Assembly: GCF_018687715.1 (NCBI RefSeq)
Contig: NC_056760.1
Span: 35,602,001-35,666,000, forward strand
Source of the DNA: Carya illinoinensis
Lineage: Eukaryota > Streptophyta > Magnoliopsida > Fagales > Juglandaceae
Direction of reading: 5' to 3'
DNA length: 64,000 nucleotides
Within the stretch, counting starts at the first letter, position 1. Every line of letters starts with the position of its first letter. This document shows positions 48,932 to 59,812 of this stretch, one piece after another. The notes beneath the pieces were generated by a model. It had not been told where the DNA came from. It worked only from the letters and a program-made list of their open reading frames with translations, and made no database searches. Both the position numbers and the translations under genes were made by a program.

Positions 48932-51181
48932 ATGGATTCCTCGTCAACTCCAATCGATCTTGATAATGATTCCCAAACTGTGAATTCACTGAATTTGGGA
49001 GAGACTCAAACACCAAAACCATCAAGTGCCCCTAGAATACTTGTCCACTTCCTAGGAAACGGAAGGGGAAGGACCCGTCAGTTGTTTGGGATCATTTTAC
49101 TAAAGTTGAGGGTTGTCCCGTAGATGATCCGAAGGCTAAGTGTAACTATTGTGGCAAGATTTATGCTTGCTACTCAAAGAGGAATGGGACTTCAACTATG
49201 CAAAATCACTTATCTGCATGTCCAAGAAATCCTCATAAACGTGGGCATCTAGATAGATATCAACAAACATTGGCGGGTGAGGCAAGACCCGAGGAGGGGA
49301 TTGGAGAGAGAGATAGTAGCGTCGTAAGGAATCTTGTGACCCACAAATATAATGAAGATGCAGTGAGGTTGGCCATTGCGGAAATGGTAATTATTGATGA
49401 ATTGCCATTTAGAATTGTTGAAGGTCAAGGCTTTAGGAAGTTGGTTTGGTTACTTGAACCAAAATTTAAAGTGCCATGTCGTGTCACAGTTGCAAGAGAC
49501 TGTATGAAATTGTTTACATCTGAAAAGGCGAAGCTTAAAAAATTGTTTAAAGATGGGGAGATGAGGGTTTTATTGACTACTGATACATGGACATCAATAC
49601 AAAATCTGAATTATATGTGTCTAACTGCCCATTTCATTGATAATGATTGGAAGTTGAAGAAAAAAATCATTAATTTTTGTTTGATCCCTAATCATCGAGG
49701 GGATACAATTGGAAAATATATTGAATCGTGCCTCCTTGATTGGGGCATTGATAAGATATTTACTGTGACTGTTGATAATGCTAGTTCAAATGATACTGCA
49801 ATTTCTTACTTGAAGCATTTTTTTACGAGGAATGTGTTGGGTGGGAAGTACATGCACTTGAGGTGTTGTGCGCATATTTTAAATCTTGTCGTGAACGAGA
49901 GTTTAAAGGAATGTAATGATGCCATCACAATGGTTAGAAATGCGGTTAGATATGTGCGCTCCTCCCCTACTAGATTAGACAAGTTTAAGAAATGTGCAGA
50001 AAAAGAAAAAATTGATTGTAAAAAAATGTTGTGTCTTGATGTGCAAACTCGATGGAATTCAACTTACATGATGTTGGATGCGGCTGAAAAATTTGAAAAG
50101 GCTTTTAGGCGGATGGAAAGTGAGGATTACAATTTTTTGTCTTACTTTAATGAGGGACACATAGGGCCTCCTAGATCTGATGAGTGGGAGACAGTGCGAG
50201 TTTTTGTGAAATTCTTGAAGATGTTCTATGATGCCACTTGTCAATTTTCTGGGTCCCTTCATGTCACGGCAAATACAAGTTTTGTGGAGATTTGCATGCT
50301 CCAAAAAGAATTGGTTAGGCTGAGTGGGAGTTCTAATAGTTGTTTAATGAACATGGCCATAAGCATGAGAATGAAATATGATAAGTATTGGGGTTCATTG
50401 GATAAAATGAATTTGTTGTTATTGGTTGCCGTTGTACTTGATCCTCGAAATAAGTTAGGGCTTCTCACCCGTAACTTGAAAAAAATTTATGATGAGACTC
50501 GAGGATTACATTTGGTGTCTAGTGTGAGACAGTTACTATTCGACTTATACAATGAGTATAATGCTGCATTTGGTTCTACCTCAAGTAGTCGAAAACATGT
50601 GCCCGCTACGACATCTATACCCACAAGAGAAAGTGAAGAAGAGTCACAGTTGTATATGGATTGGTATGAGCCAGATAACGAGACTGAATCTGCTGCTTCT
50701 AAAATAGAGGTAGACCGATATTTATCAGATGGTTGTGAGGCACTCAGTTCATCTTTTGATTTGTTGATCTGGTGGAGACAAAATGAGGTTAATTATCCTA
50801 TACTTGCAAGGATTGCACGAGATTTGTTAGCTATGCCTGTTTTCACTGTTGCCTCAGAGTCAGCATTTAGTACAGGAGGACATGTACTTGATCAGTTTCG
50901 TAGTTCATTGGCTCCGAAAACAGTTGAGGCACTTATTTGTACTCAGAATTGGTTGCGACATCCTTCGGCGCCAATTGATCTTCGAGAGGCCATGGATAAT
51001 ATGGAGAGCTTTGTGGTAGAATCTGGTAATGTATTCGTTCAATATTTATTTATTTTTATAAGTTAAATTAATTTATTTCTTGATTATCCAAATTTATTAA
51101 TATTTGATGTTTAATCTGAATTTATTTCATATTTATATAGAGTTGGGAGCACAATCAGGCGTCACAACTATTGAAGATTGA
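48932..51181 (+). CDS. hAT transposase (BED, core, hATC domains)
   Basis: The likely start is MDSSSTPIDLDNDSQTVNSL at 48932. A one-base frame change near 49037 leads to the BED finger with WDHFTKVEGCP, CNYCGKIYAC and the NHLSAC end (49090-49220). From 49198 the frame is open for 622 codons. Motifs are TTDTWTSIQNLNYMCLTAHF, VTVDNASSNDTAISYLKHFF, LRCCAHILNLVVN, DVQTRWNSTYMML and a dimerisation hATC block with YPILARIARDLLAMPVFTVA then SESAFSTGGHVLDQ and LAPKTVEALICTQNWL. A GTAATG donor at 51026 and a TATATAG acceptor ending at 51140 allow a last exon to 51181 (ELGAQSGVTTIED). The protein would cut and paste the element. Only one frame defect is visible, and an upstream intron or alternative start could bypass it. 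Confidence 0.9.
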
Positions 51182-51820
51182 GGACTTTGCAGATATGGAA
51201 TGGGACATTAAAATCAGGGCGTAGATTTTAATTTTAATTTGTGTTAGTTGCTTGCTTCTTACTTAAAACAATTTGTGTTGATTTGTATTAAACATCTACT
51301 CATTTAGTGGACACTTTTATTAATTAGTTAGTAGTTAGTAGTTAATAGTTATTAACTAACTTATTATATTTTAGAGTATTATTTAGTAATTACTACTACT
51401 TACTATTATTAGTTTCTAAAACAATATTAGTTTTATGGTTTTAAACTAGTAATGAATTTTAAAAATATGAGAAGAAAAGTCTAAAATATTGTGAATATTG
51501 ATTAATAGATTCAATAGATTGAGTAGAAAAAGCCCAAAAAATAATTGAAGTGAGTAAAAAAAAAAACCATTTGAAAAGGCCAAAAGGGGCCCAAAAGAGG
51601 CCCAAAACAGTGGCCCAAACCGGGCAAAACGCCTCTGAAAGGGGGTCCAAAACAGGGCCCAAAACAATGGCCCAAACCGGTCAACCGATCGGAATCGGTT
51701 CCGGCCGGTTCCATCCCCTTATGCGGTCGGTGGTCGGTCGGTAATTGTAGAAATTTGTGGCTGTCGGTCGGCGGTCGGTTCGGCGCAGAACCGAACCGCT
51801 GAGATCGGTTTTCAGGCCTA

Positions 51821-51828
51821 GTTTCTAC
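51821..51828. repeat. Right target duplication of nested hAT
   Basis: The sequence GTTTCTAC is identical to 47564-47571. The Athila integrase frame resumes immediately after it. Confidence 0.93.
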
Positions 51829-52450
51829 CCCTTATCACCCTCAAACAAATGGGCAAGCTGAATTGGCAAACAGAGAGATAAAAATCATTTTAGAGAAAAC
51901 CATCAAGCCTAATAGGAAAGATTGGTCGATTAAACTTCTTGATACTTTGTGGGCTTATAGGACAGCTTTTAAAACAAATCTAGGGATGTCTCGCTATCGA
52001 TTAGTTTATGGTAAAACTTGTCATTTACCTGTTGATATTCAGCATCGAGCTTTGTGGACCATAAAACATGTTAACTTGTCACTTGATGAAGTTTCAGGGT
52101 TGAGAAAATTGCAGATCAATGAATTAGATGAAACTCGACGAAATGCTTATGACAATGCTCAGCTGGCAAAGGAATGCATGAAAATTTTACATAATCAGAA
52201 AATTCATCCAAAGCATTTCACACTTGGCCATAAAGTTCTTCTTTACAACTCTCGCTTGCACATTTTTTCTGGAAAGTTGAAATCCCAATAAAGTGGGCTG
52301 TACATTGTAAAGACCGTTCATCCTCATGGTGCGGTAGACATTGTCAATCCGAAAAATGGTAATAGCTTCACTATCAACGGACAACGTCTAAAGTCATTTC
52401 TGAAGGTCTTTGATCCACATGAAGAGATCTTGCTTGTGCAAGACCCCAGG
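51829..52450 (+). pseudogene. Athila integrase, C-terminal part
   Basis: It resumes with [18 protein letters not shown], containing the third catalytic residue Glu, then [20 protein letters not shown] and [22 protein letters not shown] at 52289 interrupts it. The same frame continues with VKTVHPHGAVDIVNPKNG and INGQRLKSFL to about 52460. This is the usual C-terminal domain of Athila integrase. Confidence 0.92.
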
Positions 52451-52460
52451 GAAGTGTTTT

Positions 52461-53491
52461 GATTTGCTTATCCTTCTTTACAGTTTTCTTTACTTGCTTT
52501 TTTTTTATTTGTTCTTTTGCTTTGATTTTATATTTCATGTTGTTTGTTTGTTTTGCTTCTTTTTTTTTTCTCTGTGCACTTTGTTTCTTTCGTTCGATTC
52601 ATTGAGGACTATGTCTCTCACTAGTTGGGGGTGGCATTCTGCACAGTCTATTTAAAAAAAAACATGATGTCCATTGATACATTTATGATTGAGCATCTTG
52701 GTGGAATTTGAGCATCTTGGTGGAATAGTTGAGCGGGATCATTTGTGAAGATTTATTGTTAAGTTTAAACATAGAGCATGATTTTTGATGCATCATATTT
52801 TGTTTATATGTGGCTTGAAACACCGGGATGTTATAGTTACTGAGATGAAACTTGATAAGATTTTTGTAGAATGAAAGGCAAAAGTTTGAAGTACATTTTG
52901 CACATGCTTACACTTGTAGTGTTCCTTATTTACCATTCATTGATTTAAGACTGGAGAAATAAACTGCAGGACTACCGAGCCATGCCCAAAAAGAAATAAA
53001 AAAAAAAGAAAAAAAGAAAAGAAAAAGAAAAAAAATAGAGAAAAAAAAAAAGGAATAAAGGCGACTTAGTGAACTTTCCTAAGTAGAAAAGGCTAGAAAC
53101 AGCTACCCAAGACTTTGGGGGTTGAGTGTCCAACCTTTAAAAACAGAGCTGGCGTGAAAACTGCTAGTCCCTTGGGCTTTGAGGTAGTTAGAATCAACAA
53201 TGATTAATCTTAAGGTTGAAAAATCCTATGACAAATCATGGTTAGTAATGAGGAACACACAACCAGTTTAGCCCCACACACACATTTGAGTCCTGAGATA
53301 TTTGCCTTAATTCTATGTGAAAGATTGTTGAGATAGTCTTAGTGGGTATAACCCTTGGGGGTTGAGTAGTAACATGTCACTTTTGTGAGAATTCAGAATT
53401 GTGTTTGATTGTTTTTGTTTGAATTTCGATCTTTATGCAATATTCATTTCAATTAATTTTCATTATTTTGCTCAAGAATTAGCAAAATGCT
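52461..53491 (+). other. Athila non-coding region between integrase and 3' LTR
   Basis: No env-like frame is visible. The stretch contains T-rich runs at 52495-52580, a direct repeat of GAGCATCTTGGTGGAAT near 52692-52725 and an A/G-rich run at 52985-53055. Confidence 0.8.
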
Positions 53492-53503
53492 AGTTGGGGG
53501 GTG
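53492..53503 (+). other. Athila polypurine tract
   Basis: The sequence AGTTGGGGGGTG lies directly before the 3' LTR start TGATTGAGC. It would serve as plus-strand primer. Confidence 0.75.
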
Positions 53504-53721
53504 TGATTGAGCTGAATTATTGCATTCTTAATGCTTTTAGAACCAATATATCTTAATTATTTCATTACTTTATCATTGGTTTTATATGGAAAAATGAATA
53601 AATCAAAATCGTGATTTTAATTGATTAAAAGCATAAATTTATGCTTGAATTCTACCAACTATTGATTACTGTGCATTCTGGTCCATAGAGAGAAACACTT
53701 CATGCAACCCGTAAATGCAAG

Positions 53722-53790
53722 CTGAAATTGGGGGTGGACAGCTTGCTTTTCCAAAAGGCCAAAAAGCAAGCTGTCCACCCCCAATTTCAG
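53722..53790. repeat. Perfect 29-bp hairpin in the Athila 3' LTR
   Basis: The arms at 53722-53750 and 53762-53790 are perfect inverse complements around an 11-base loop. The core is GGGGGTGGACAGCTTGCTTTT. A weaker second hairpin of the same type (CAACTTGGTTTT ... AAAAGCAAGTTG) follows at about 53812-53848. The 5' LTR has the right arm but only part of the left arm. Confidence 0.95.
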
Positions 53791-54659
53791 AAAACCTAAC
53801 ACCACAACACAACTTGGTTTTCCAAAAAGGGCAAAAAGCAAGTTGTCCCATTTCTTTATTCCCATCCACTCGGCAACCCCTCACCAAGAACTAGCCCTAC
53901 TCATCTTGCGTTTTCACTAGTCTAGAAGCCTTTGACAATTCGGGACATCCCACCTACTCACCTACGCATCATTACACTCAAACCCCACTTGCCGGCTAAC
54001 AAAGCTCCCATTTCCACAAACCCTAGTCCACTTACCTAAAAGAGACCCCTAGACACCTTCCTTTAACTTTAGCTAAAGCTGCCCCTCTCAAGTAAGGAAA
54101 TCCTAATCACCCCAACTCTCACCCACGGACCCTAAGCCATCCAACTCTAGCTGACACCTATGAGTGGTAATCAACCAAATTGCCTTTCCACTAGTCAAGT
54201 CACCCCTCATCATTCGGAAAACCCTACCTTCCAACTACCCACGTGAAGCCTTAAGCTCTTAACCCTAGACACCCAACACCCCACCTCACATGGCAAGTTG
54301 GATCCCACGGAAGAAATGAAGGGAAAGTCGATTGTGATGTGCATGGTGATTAAAAAAGAAAGGAATCATTGAGGAGCTAAAAGTTGTTGGCTGAAACATG
54401 GTGATCCAAATGAAGAGGAAGTTGATGCATATGAGTTGGCTGAAACATGTGCAAGGTTGGAAGCTAAGAAATCGGCATAATTAAAGGGAAGTTGTTGGCT
54501 TAAACATGATCCCATTAAAGTGAAGAGAACCGGTGCATTTGAGCTGAATAAACATGTGAAAAGCTGGAAAGTGGTCCGGTTATTAAATGAAGAAAAAGAT
54601 GGTCCATTTGAGCTACATAATCACGTGGGAGAGGCTGGAAATCAAGGAGCTGAAAGTCA

Positions 54660-54775
54660 TTGAAGGCTGCTGCCTCTCCACCGAATTTGACATTGAAGAA
54701 GTAGGCTGCCTCTCCACCGAATTTGACATGGAAGTCATTAAAGGCTGCTGCCTTTCCACCGAATTGGACAATATT
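54660..54775. repeat. Tandem repeat in Athila 3' LTR (GCTGCCTCTCCACCGAATT)
   Basis: Three diverged copies of a unit of about 40-50 bases, marked by GCTGCCTyTCCACCGAATTk, lie in tandem. They sit inside the segment missing from the 5' LTR. Confidence 0.85.
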
Positions 54776-54993
54776 AGAGAAGGAAGACAGCTGGATGGTT
54801 GAGACACACGGCTATAAAAAGACCTTAGAGAACAAAAAGAAGGAGGAAGGGGGCTGAAATGCTTTTGTGCATGTTCGGCAGTTTTTTTTAAAGCTGAAAT
54901 ACTTTGGTGTTTTGGAGTGTTTTTTTTATTAAGTGTGCTAAGAATTGTTCTAGAATTTTATTTCATTAAGTGTAATACCTTAATTTCTTGCAA

Positions 54994-55165
54994 GTGTGCT
55001 AGTTGGTTTTATGCAACAAAAGAATTATTTTAGAAGTTTTAATTAAGTGTGCTAGTTGGTTTCATGCAACAAAAGAATTGTTTTAGAAGTTTTAATTAAG
55101 TGGGCTAGTTGGTTTCATGCAACAAAAGAATTGTTTTAGAAGTTTTCATTAAGTGTGCTAGTTTA
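54994..55165. repeat. 53-bp tandem repeat in Athila 3' LTR
   Basis: A 53-bp unit with the core GTGCTAGTTGGTTTCATGCA starts at 54994, 55047 and 55100, with a partial copy from 55153. The copies are nearly identical. They lie in the segment missing from the 5' LTR. Confidence 0.92.
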
Positions 55166-56579
55166 ATTTATTGCAAGAAGGGTTCGGTTGAGACCTTTTG
55201 TTTTTTATTTTTCTGAAACATCATACGTGGGGAGTAGAGGAGTTGTTCTAAAGTTTTTATTAAAGATTTGGAGATTAATTTTCAAGAGTGATACGTGAGA
55301 AGTTGGTTCTTTTTGCTTTGGATTTCAATTGAATGGTGAAGGGGAGTTTTCATCTAGACTTTTCATTCTCTATTTTTATTTAACTTCAGTTTAAAGTTTA
55401 TGAAATAATTTTGAGATTTTTTGGCTTAGATGTTTGGACAATTTATTTGTTATTCATTTAATTCGTGTTATTTATTTTTATCGTTTCGTTAAGTTTTCAT
55501 TTTAATAGTGATTACAATTACGGTAGTTTAATTTGAGAATTTGTGATTTGAATACAATGATGAACCCTAGAACTTTGATGTTGGGGCTTTTCAATTTTCA
55601 GTGCATGTTTTGTCAATTACTTCCTAATTTAGTTTAATTCTTAATTTAGTTTTATTAATTTCTGAGTTTAATCTATTAGTCCTTTACATTCCGATCCGAT
55701 AATTAAAATCTAAAAACATGAATCTAGTCCATGACTAGTACCATTTTCCATCCATTGCACATATCATCATTTTATTTTCTCTTTGTGAAGTTTTTCACAT
55801 TTTTCAATGAGTTTGATTTTTAAGTAACTTTCCCTGAGAAGACGATTTAGGAATTTATTTCTAATTATTACACGACATCCTCCTGCACTTGAGATAGCTT
55901 TAGTGCTACTCTTTTTTTTTTTAGTGAGTCAAATATCGGGTGAGAAGATTGGCCATCTAGTTTTCTACCCACCTGTTGGGGCTAATTTTGGCCTAAAACT
56001 TGTTTTTCACTTCAAAATTTAATATATGAATACAAAATCTGAAAATATATAAAATTAAATCTTATATATAAATATAAATAAACCTAATAAAGTTGCTAAT
56101 TAATAATCCTAACCTATTACAAATTAATCTAAAAATATTACAAATAGTTTGAATAACTTAAGAATTAAAATGTTGCAAATTACAATACATCAAACAAAAA
56201 AGGTAATAAAATAAGAAACTTAGTCCCTCCAATTCCAAGTGACATCATAAACTTGAAGAAAAAAAATAAGGATGAGAATGAGGATATGAATCATATGATG
56301 GTTTAAAAAGAAAAGAACTTTAATTAGGAAAAAACAATAAACTCAAACTACAAAGAATTAATTAACGGTATTGTATCAAAGTCAAACAATAAATGTGCAA
56401 CCGATGTAGATTGAGATGAAGCCTCTTTTCCCTAACTTGTCCTCACAACATTTAAATTTAAAATTAATTTTGTCAAATAAATATAACATAATCTATTAGA
56501 AGCAATATCAAAGAATGCATTAAGGGCGATTACCACTTCTAGGGTTATCAACATCGCCCTCCTCATAGCTTTCCGCAAA

Positions 56580-58660
56580 GTCCACCACCCCCGAACCTAA
56601 ATTGACTTCCTTTTGATATAATTTTGAGTGCAAATAAAAAACTCCACATTTTTAGGAGACAATGAACTCCAAAATAGACCCAATAGGTGCCCACTAGTGC
56701 TAAATGTGAACTTTAAGACTACAATAGAAATAGGAATGCCCAAAATGTTGCGGATTATCTCTCTAAGAATAGGATACTTAACGACATTTACCTTCCACTA
56801 ATTTAAGATATCAAATGCCTCCATATATGATTATAACTCCGCAGACAAGTATTTTTTTTTTAGTCCAATTGACTATCTAAATTCTTCCAAAGCTTGTGGG
56901 TATTGTCAAACCCCATACCCTACTTATGCTTTTTTGTCATATCGGCTTCAGGAGGAGGTGATGCAATGGTTGATGGAACATCTATATTAACCCTCCTGAA
57001 TGCAGGAACTCATCATACAATCCATTAAAGGTGTCCTTAACTCTAAGCACAAGTTGGTCCGCCCATTCCTTCCCGCTAGTGTTTTCCAACCCATACATAT
57101 ATTTCCATCTATTTTGTATTGTGGGTCAAGAACAATAGCGACATATAGCAAAACGTTAATTCTACTCAAATCTTCCCAATATTCCTCATACTTGAACCTT
57201 ATGTTCAATGCCACAATACTTAAAGCAGAATCAACACTTTGACACGTCTCATCCAATTCCTCCTTCACCTGAAAAGTTTGTTGACAATATTGATTGGATA
57301 TTACAAATAAATATCAGAAATGGTGCACATGGCATCATAAAAAAACCTAAAATATTATACAAAACCTAAATATTTTCCCCATTAACATCGTTGTGCTGCC
57401 TCGATATCCCTTTGTCCTCATCAAAGTGATGGCCAGACATATTACACGTCCTCATCACCCATGGCATCAAATGCCTTTTTATAATGTTCGGTTGTTTTCA
57501 ACATCAAGAATGTTGAGCTTTATCATGTAGGAACATTAAGACACAATATCTTCTTACATTCATGACTCACAGCATGAACAATGGTCTCGAATTTCTCAAG
57601 TCTAGCCGGCGAAGATTTCACAAATCTCACCGCATTTCTTTTTCTTGCAATTGAATCATGTTCTTGTAACTAAATCATGAACATCTTTCAAACTGTCGAT
57701 CATAATAAGATTGAGGACATATGCACAAGCTCGAACATGCAAAAACTAACCACCTAATATAGACATATTTTTTTCTCTAACCCTATTCTTCAAATACTCA
57801 AGTGGAGTATTGTTAGATGGGGCATTATCAACTATTATTGTCACCACCCACTCCAAACCTGACACCTATATTCTGGACCCCACCTCATTCCAAATGGTAC
57901 CACCTTTCCAATGGTGTTACCTTTGTAATTGGCATTTTAAACAAAATTTAAGAATCTTTTTGTGTAAACCCCAATCACTATTTGCAAAATGAACAGTCAA
58001 ACACATATAGTTAAAATTTTGGACTGATATCCATCTATCAGTGGTAGGGCAAACTCTTTTACCCTTTCGTAAATTTTTTTTTAATAAATCCTTATCTAGG
58101 TCGTATATTTTAAAAACATCATTAACTACCATGTGGCGAGAATGAATGTCAAACCTAGGTTCCAAGTCCTTAGAGTAAGATTTGAACCCTTCACCCTCTA
58201 CAAACCGAAATGGTAGCTCGTTTATTATGATCATTTGAACTAAACTCCTCCTACACCTTTACAAGTCAAACTTCACAAACCCCTTCAATGTATTGCCCCC
58301 ACTACTCCCATCCACCATCTTCTCAAACCCAATCTCCGATGTAGACTAGTTCTCTTCAAGTACTGCAAGTCTTATAGAACAAGTCTAACACTTTTTCTTT
58401 TAAATGATTAGTCAATTGGAAAGTACCATGTTGTTTATGTGACAACCATAAACAACACCACAATGTTTACATTTTACTTGTTGATCATTGAGGTCACCAC
58501 CCTCTAATTTTGTAAAATGTTTCCATAGGATGAAAATTGGTTTTTTATTTAGTGGAACCCTGGGTGTTAGGTGTAAGGGAGATAGCACTAGTGCAAGTTT
58601 TTGGGCTTGGAGTAGTATTATGATCAGCTACACTAGTTCAGTCACCACCAGTAATGGATT
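56580..58660 (-). pseudogene. Decayed hAT transposase
   Basis: A BED-type finger is visible at 58530-58400 (KHFTKLEGGDLNDQQVKCKH, then CGVVYGC and a downstream HLK). The segment 58234-57917 has NELPFRFVEGEGFKSYSKDL and TTDRWISVQNFNYMCLTVHF. The segment 57268-57150 has WEDLSRINVLLYVAIVLDP. The hATC block near 56830-56620 has KYPILREIIRNILGIPIS, TSGHLL and LSPKNVEFFICTQNY. Stops and frame changes occur in nearly every segment. The motif set is related to the nested transposase at 48932, but the copy is much older. Confidence 0.85.
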
Positions 58661-59029
58661 TGACAAATAATCAAACGCTTGAAATGTGCGAAGTATCAAA
58701 GATTTTAGGTTTTTAAAATCACACACAAATTAAAATCATATAAGAATCATAAAATCTAGTTTGGGGTTTCAATTTTGAAACCTTGAAAGCCCAAAATAAA
58801 TTAGGTTATGGTTTCAAACTGAACCCCTAACCTAATTTAGGGTTACTTTAGTGGACCCATGGTTGTAAAGGTAAGAGTAGGTATAGGGGAGGTGGCACTA
58901 GTGCTAGTGTTTGGACTTTGATTCGTATTATGATCACATGCACTAGCACAATCACCATTATCTATGGATTTGACAAACAACCAAACACCTAACATGATGT
59001 GAAGTATAAAAAGTTTTAGATTTTAAAAT

Positions 59030-59345
59030 ACACTCATCTTATATCATATCATCTCATCTTAATATCCAAATACCACAAATATAAACATTTTTCAATTTCA
59101 AATTTTCAACATTTCAATTTAATCATTACCTAATTATTGTAACTTTTCCAAACTTTCAAATAAAACACGAAACATAATTCAGATTTTTCAAATCCCAAAA
59201 TAAAAATTATATTATAACAATATTTTAACTTTATAACATTTTTACTCAAGTTTTTCTCTCCTTTCCCAAAATACAATAAAAACCTTAGCTCAAATAATTT
59301 TACTACTATTCACATATCATCTCACTATCCAAACCAAGACTAAAT
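59030..59345. repeat. MITE-like repeat inside the outer hAT
   Basis: In reverse orientation it starts TTTGGATAGTGAGATGATAT and ends with TTTGGATATTAAGATGAGAT close to the other boundary. The interior is AT-rich with TTTGAAAATTT-like motifs and resembles the repeat at 60130. The ends are approximate. Confidence 0.5.
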
Positions 59346-59749
59346 TTGAAACTCCTAACCTAATTTAGGGCTTCGATCTGAAACTCCTAACCTAGATTAG
59401 GGTTTCAGACTACGACTCTAAACTAATTATAAGGGTTCAATCTGAAATTCAAAATTAGGTTAGAGGTTCGAATTGAACCCCTAGACTATTTAGGGCCTCA
59501 TATTTGACACCTTAAAATTATCTGGGAGTTCAATCCAAACTCTTAAACTAATTTAGGGTTTCAGATTAAGCTCAAAATCATCTTAAAAAATCAATTCAAA
59601 ATCGAACATATAGCATACAATCTAACTCCACAACATTCAAAACACAACCCCATCCTCCATTGAACATATATAATAATCCAAAGTTTCACACTTAGCACTT
59701 TGAGTTACTTACAAGATGATATGAAGATGAATATGAACGTGGTGAGGGC

Positions 59750-59750
<1 letters not shown>

Positions 59751-59807
<57 letters not shown>
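59751..59807. repeat. (AG)28 microsatellite
   Basis: An uninterrupted AG repeat is followed by GGAGGGAGAGGG. It lies at the same relative place as the (CT)34 at 38853 in the related hAT unit, when orientation is taken into account. Confidence 0.95.

Positions 59808-59812
<5 letters not shown>

Larger units (their letters stand above)
47572..51820 (+). mobile_element. Nested autonomous-type hAT transposon (4249 bp)
   Basis: It begins TAGGGGTGTACAGAAAACCG and its reverse-complemented right end begins TAGGCCTGAAAACCGATCTC; these are short imperfect hAT inverted repeats. The flanks are exact GTTTCTAC duplications. Both subterminal regions are rich in CCGACC/GGTCGG and CCGAACC/GGTTCGG motifs, the usual transposase-binding design of this superfamily. 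It carries one transposase gene with a 5'-UTR intron and a 3'-terminal intron. It lies in the same orientation as the host Athila element. Confidence 0.93.
40715..55931 (+). mobile_element. Athila-like Ty3/Gypsy retrotransposon, full length, inactive
   Basis: LTRs lie at 40715-42471 and 53504-55931 and are flanked by identical AATAT duplications (40710-40714 and 55932-55936). A tRNA-Asp type primer-binding site follows the 5' LTR and a purine-rich tract precedes the 3' LTR. The coding order gag, protease, reverse transcriptase, RNase H, integrase is that of Gypsy, and the motif style is Athila. No env-like frame was found in the 1.2 kb after integrase. Without the internal hAT the element is about 11 kb. 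Confidence 0.93.
53504..55931 (+). repeat. Athila 3' LTR (2428 bp)
   Basis: It starts TGATTGAGCTGAATTATTGC and ends TTAGTGAGTCA, followed by the AATAT duplication. Compared with the 5' LTR it lacks about 690 bp after position 53715 and has about 1.33 kb more between 54270 and 55605, which contains tandem repeats. The ancestral LTR was therefore probably about 3 kb. Confidence 0.92.

Noticed and set aside
51446..51744. Short overlapping frames on both strands near the hAT right end
   Set aside because: They lie in GGCCCAAA-type subterminal repeats of the hAT and have no coding features.
52461..53491. Possible env-like gene after the Athila integrase
   Set aside because: No open frame, signal peptide or membrane segment is visible; only T-rich and A/G-rich runs.
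54587..54807. 71-codon plus and 64-codon minus frames with repeated residues
   Set aside because: They are translations of the tandem repeat at 54660-54775 in the Athila LTR.
53504..55931. Treating the two Athila LTRs as unrelated because their lengths differ by about 670 bp
   Set aside because: Both start and end with the same sequences, share the middle segment and are flanked by the same AATAT; the difference is explained by two indels.
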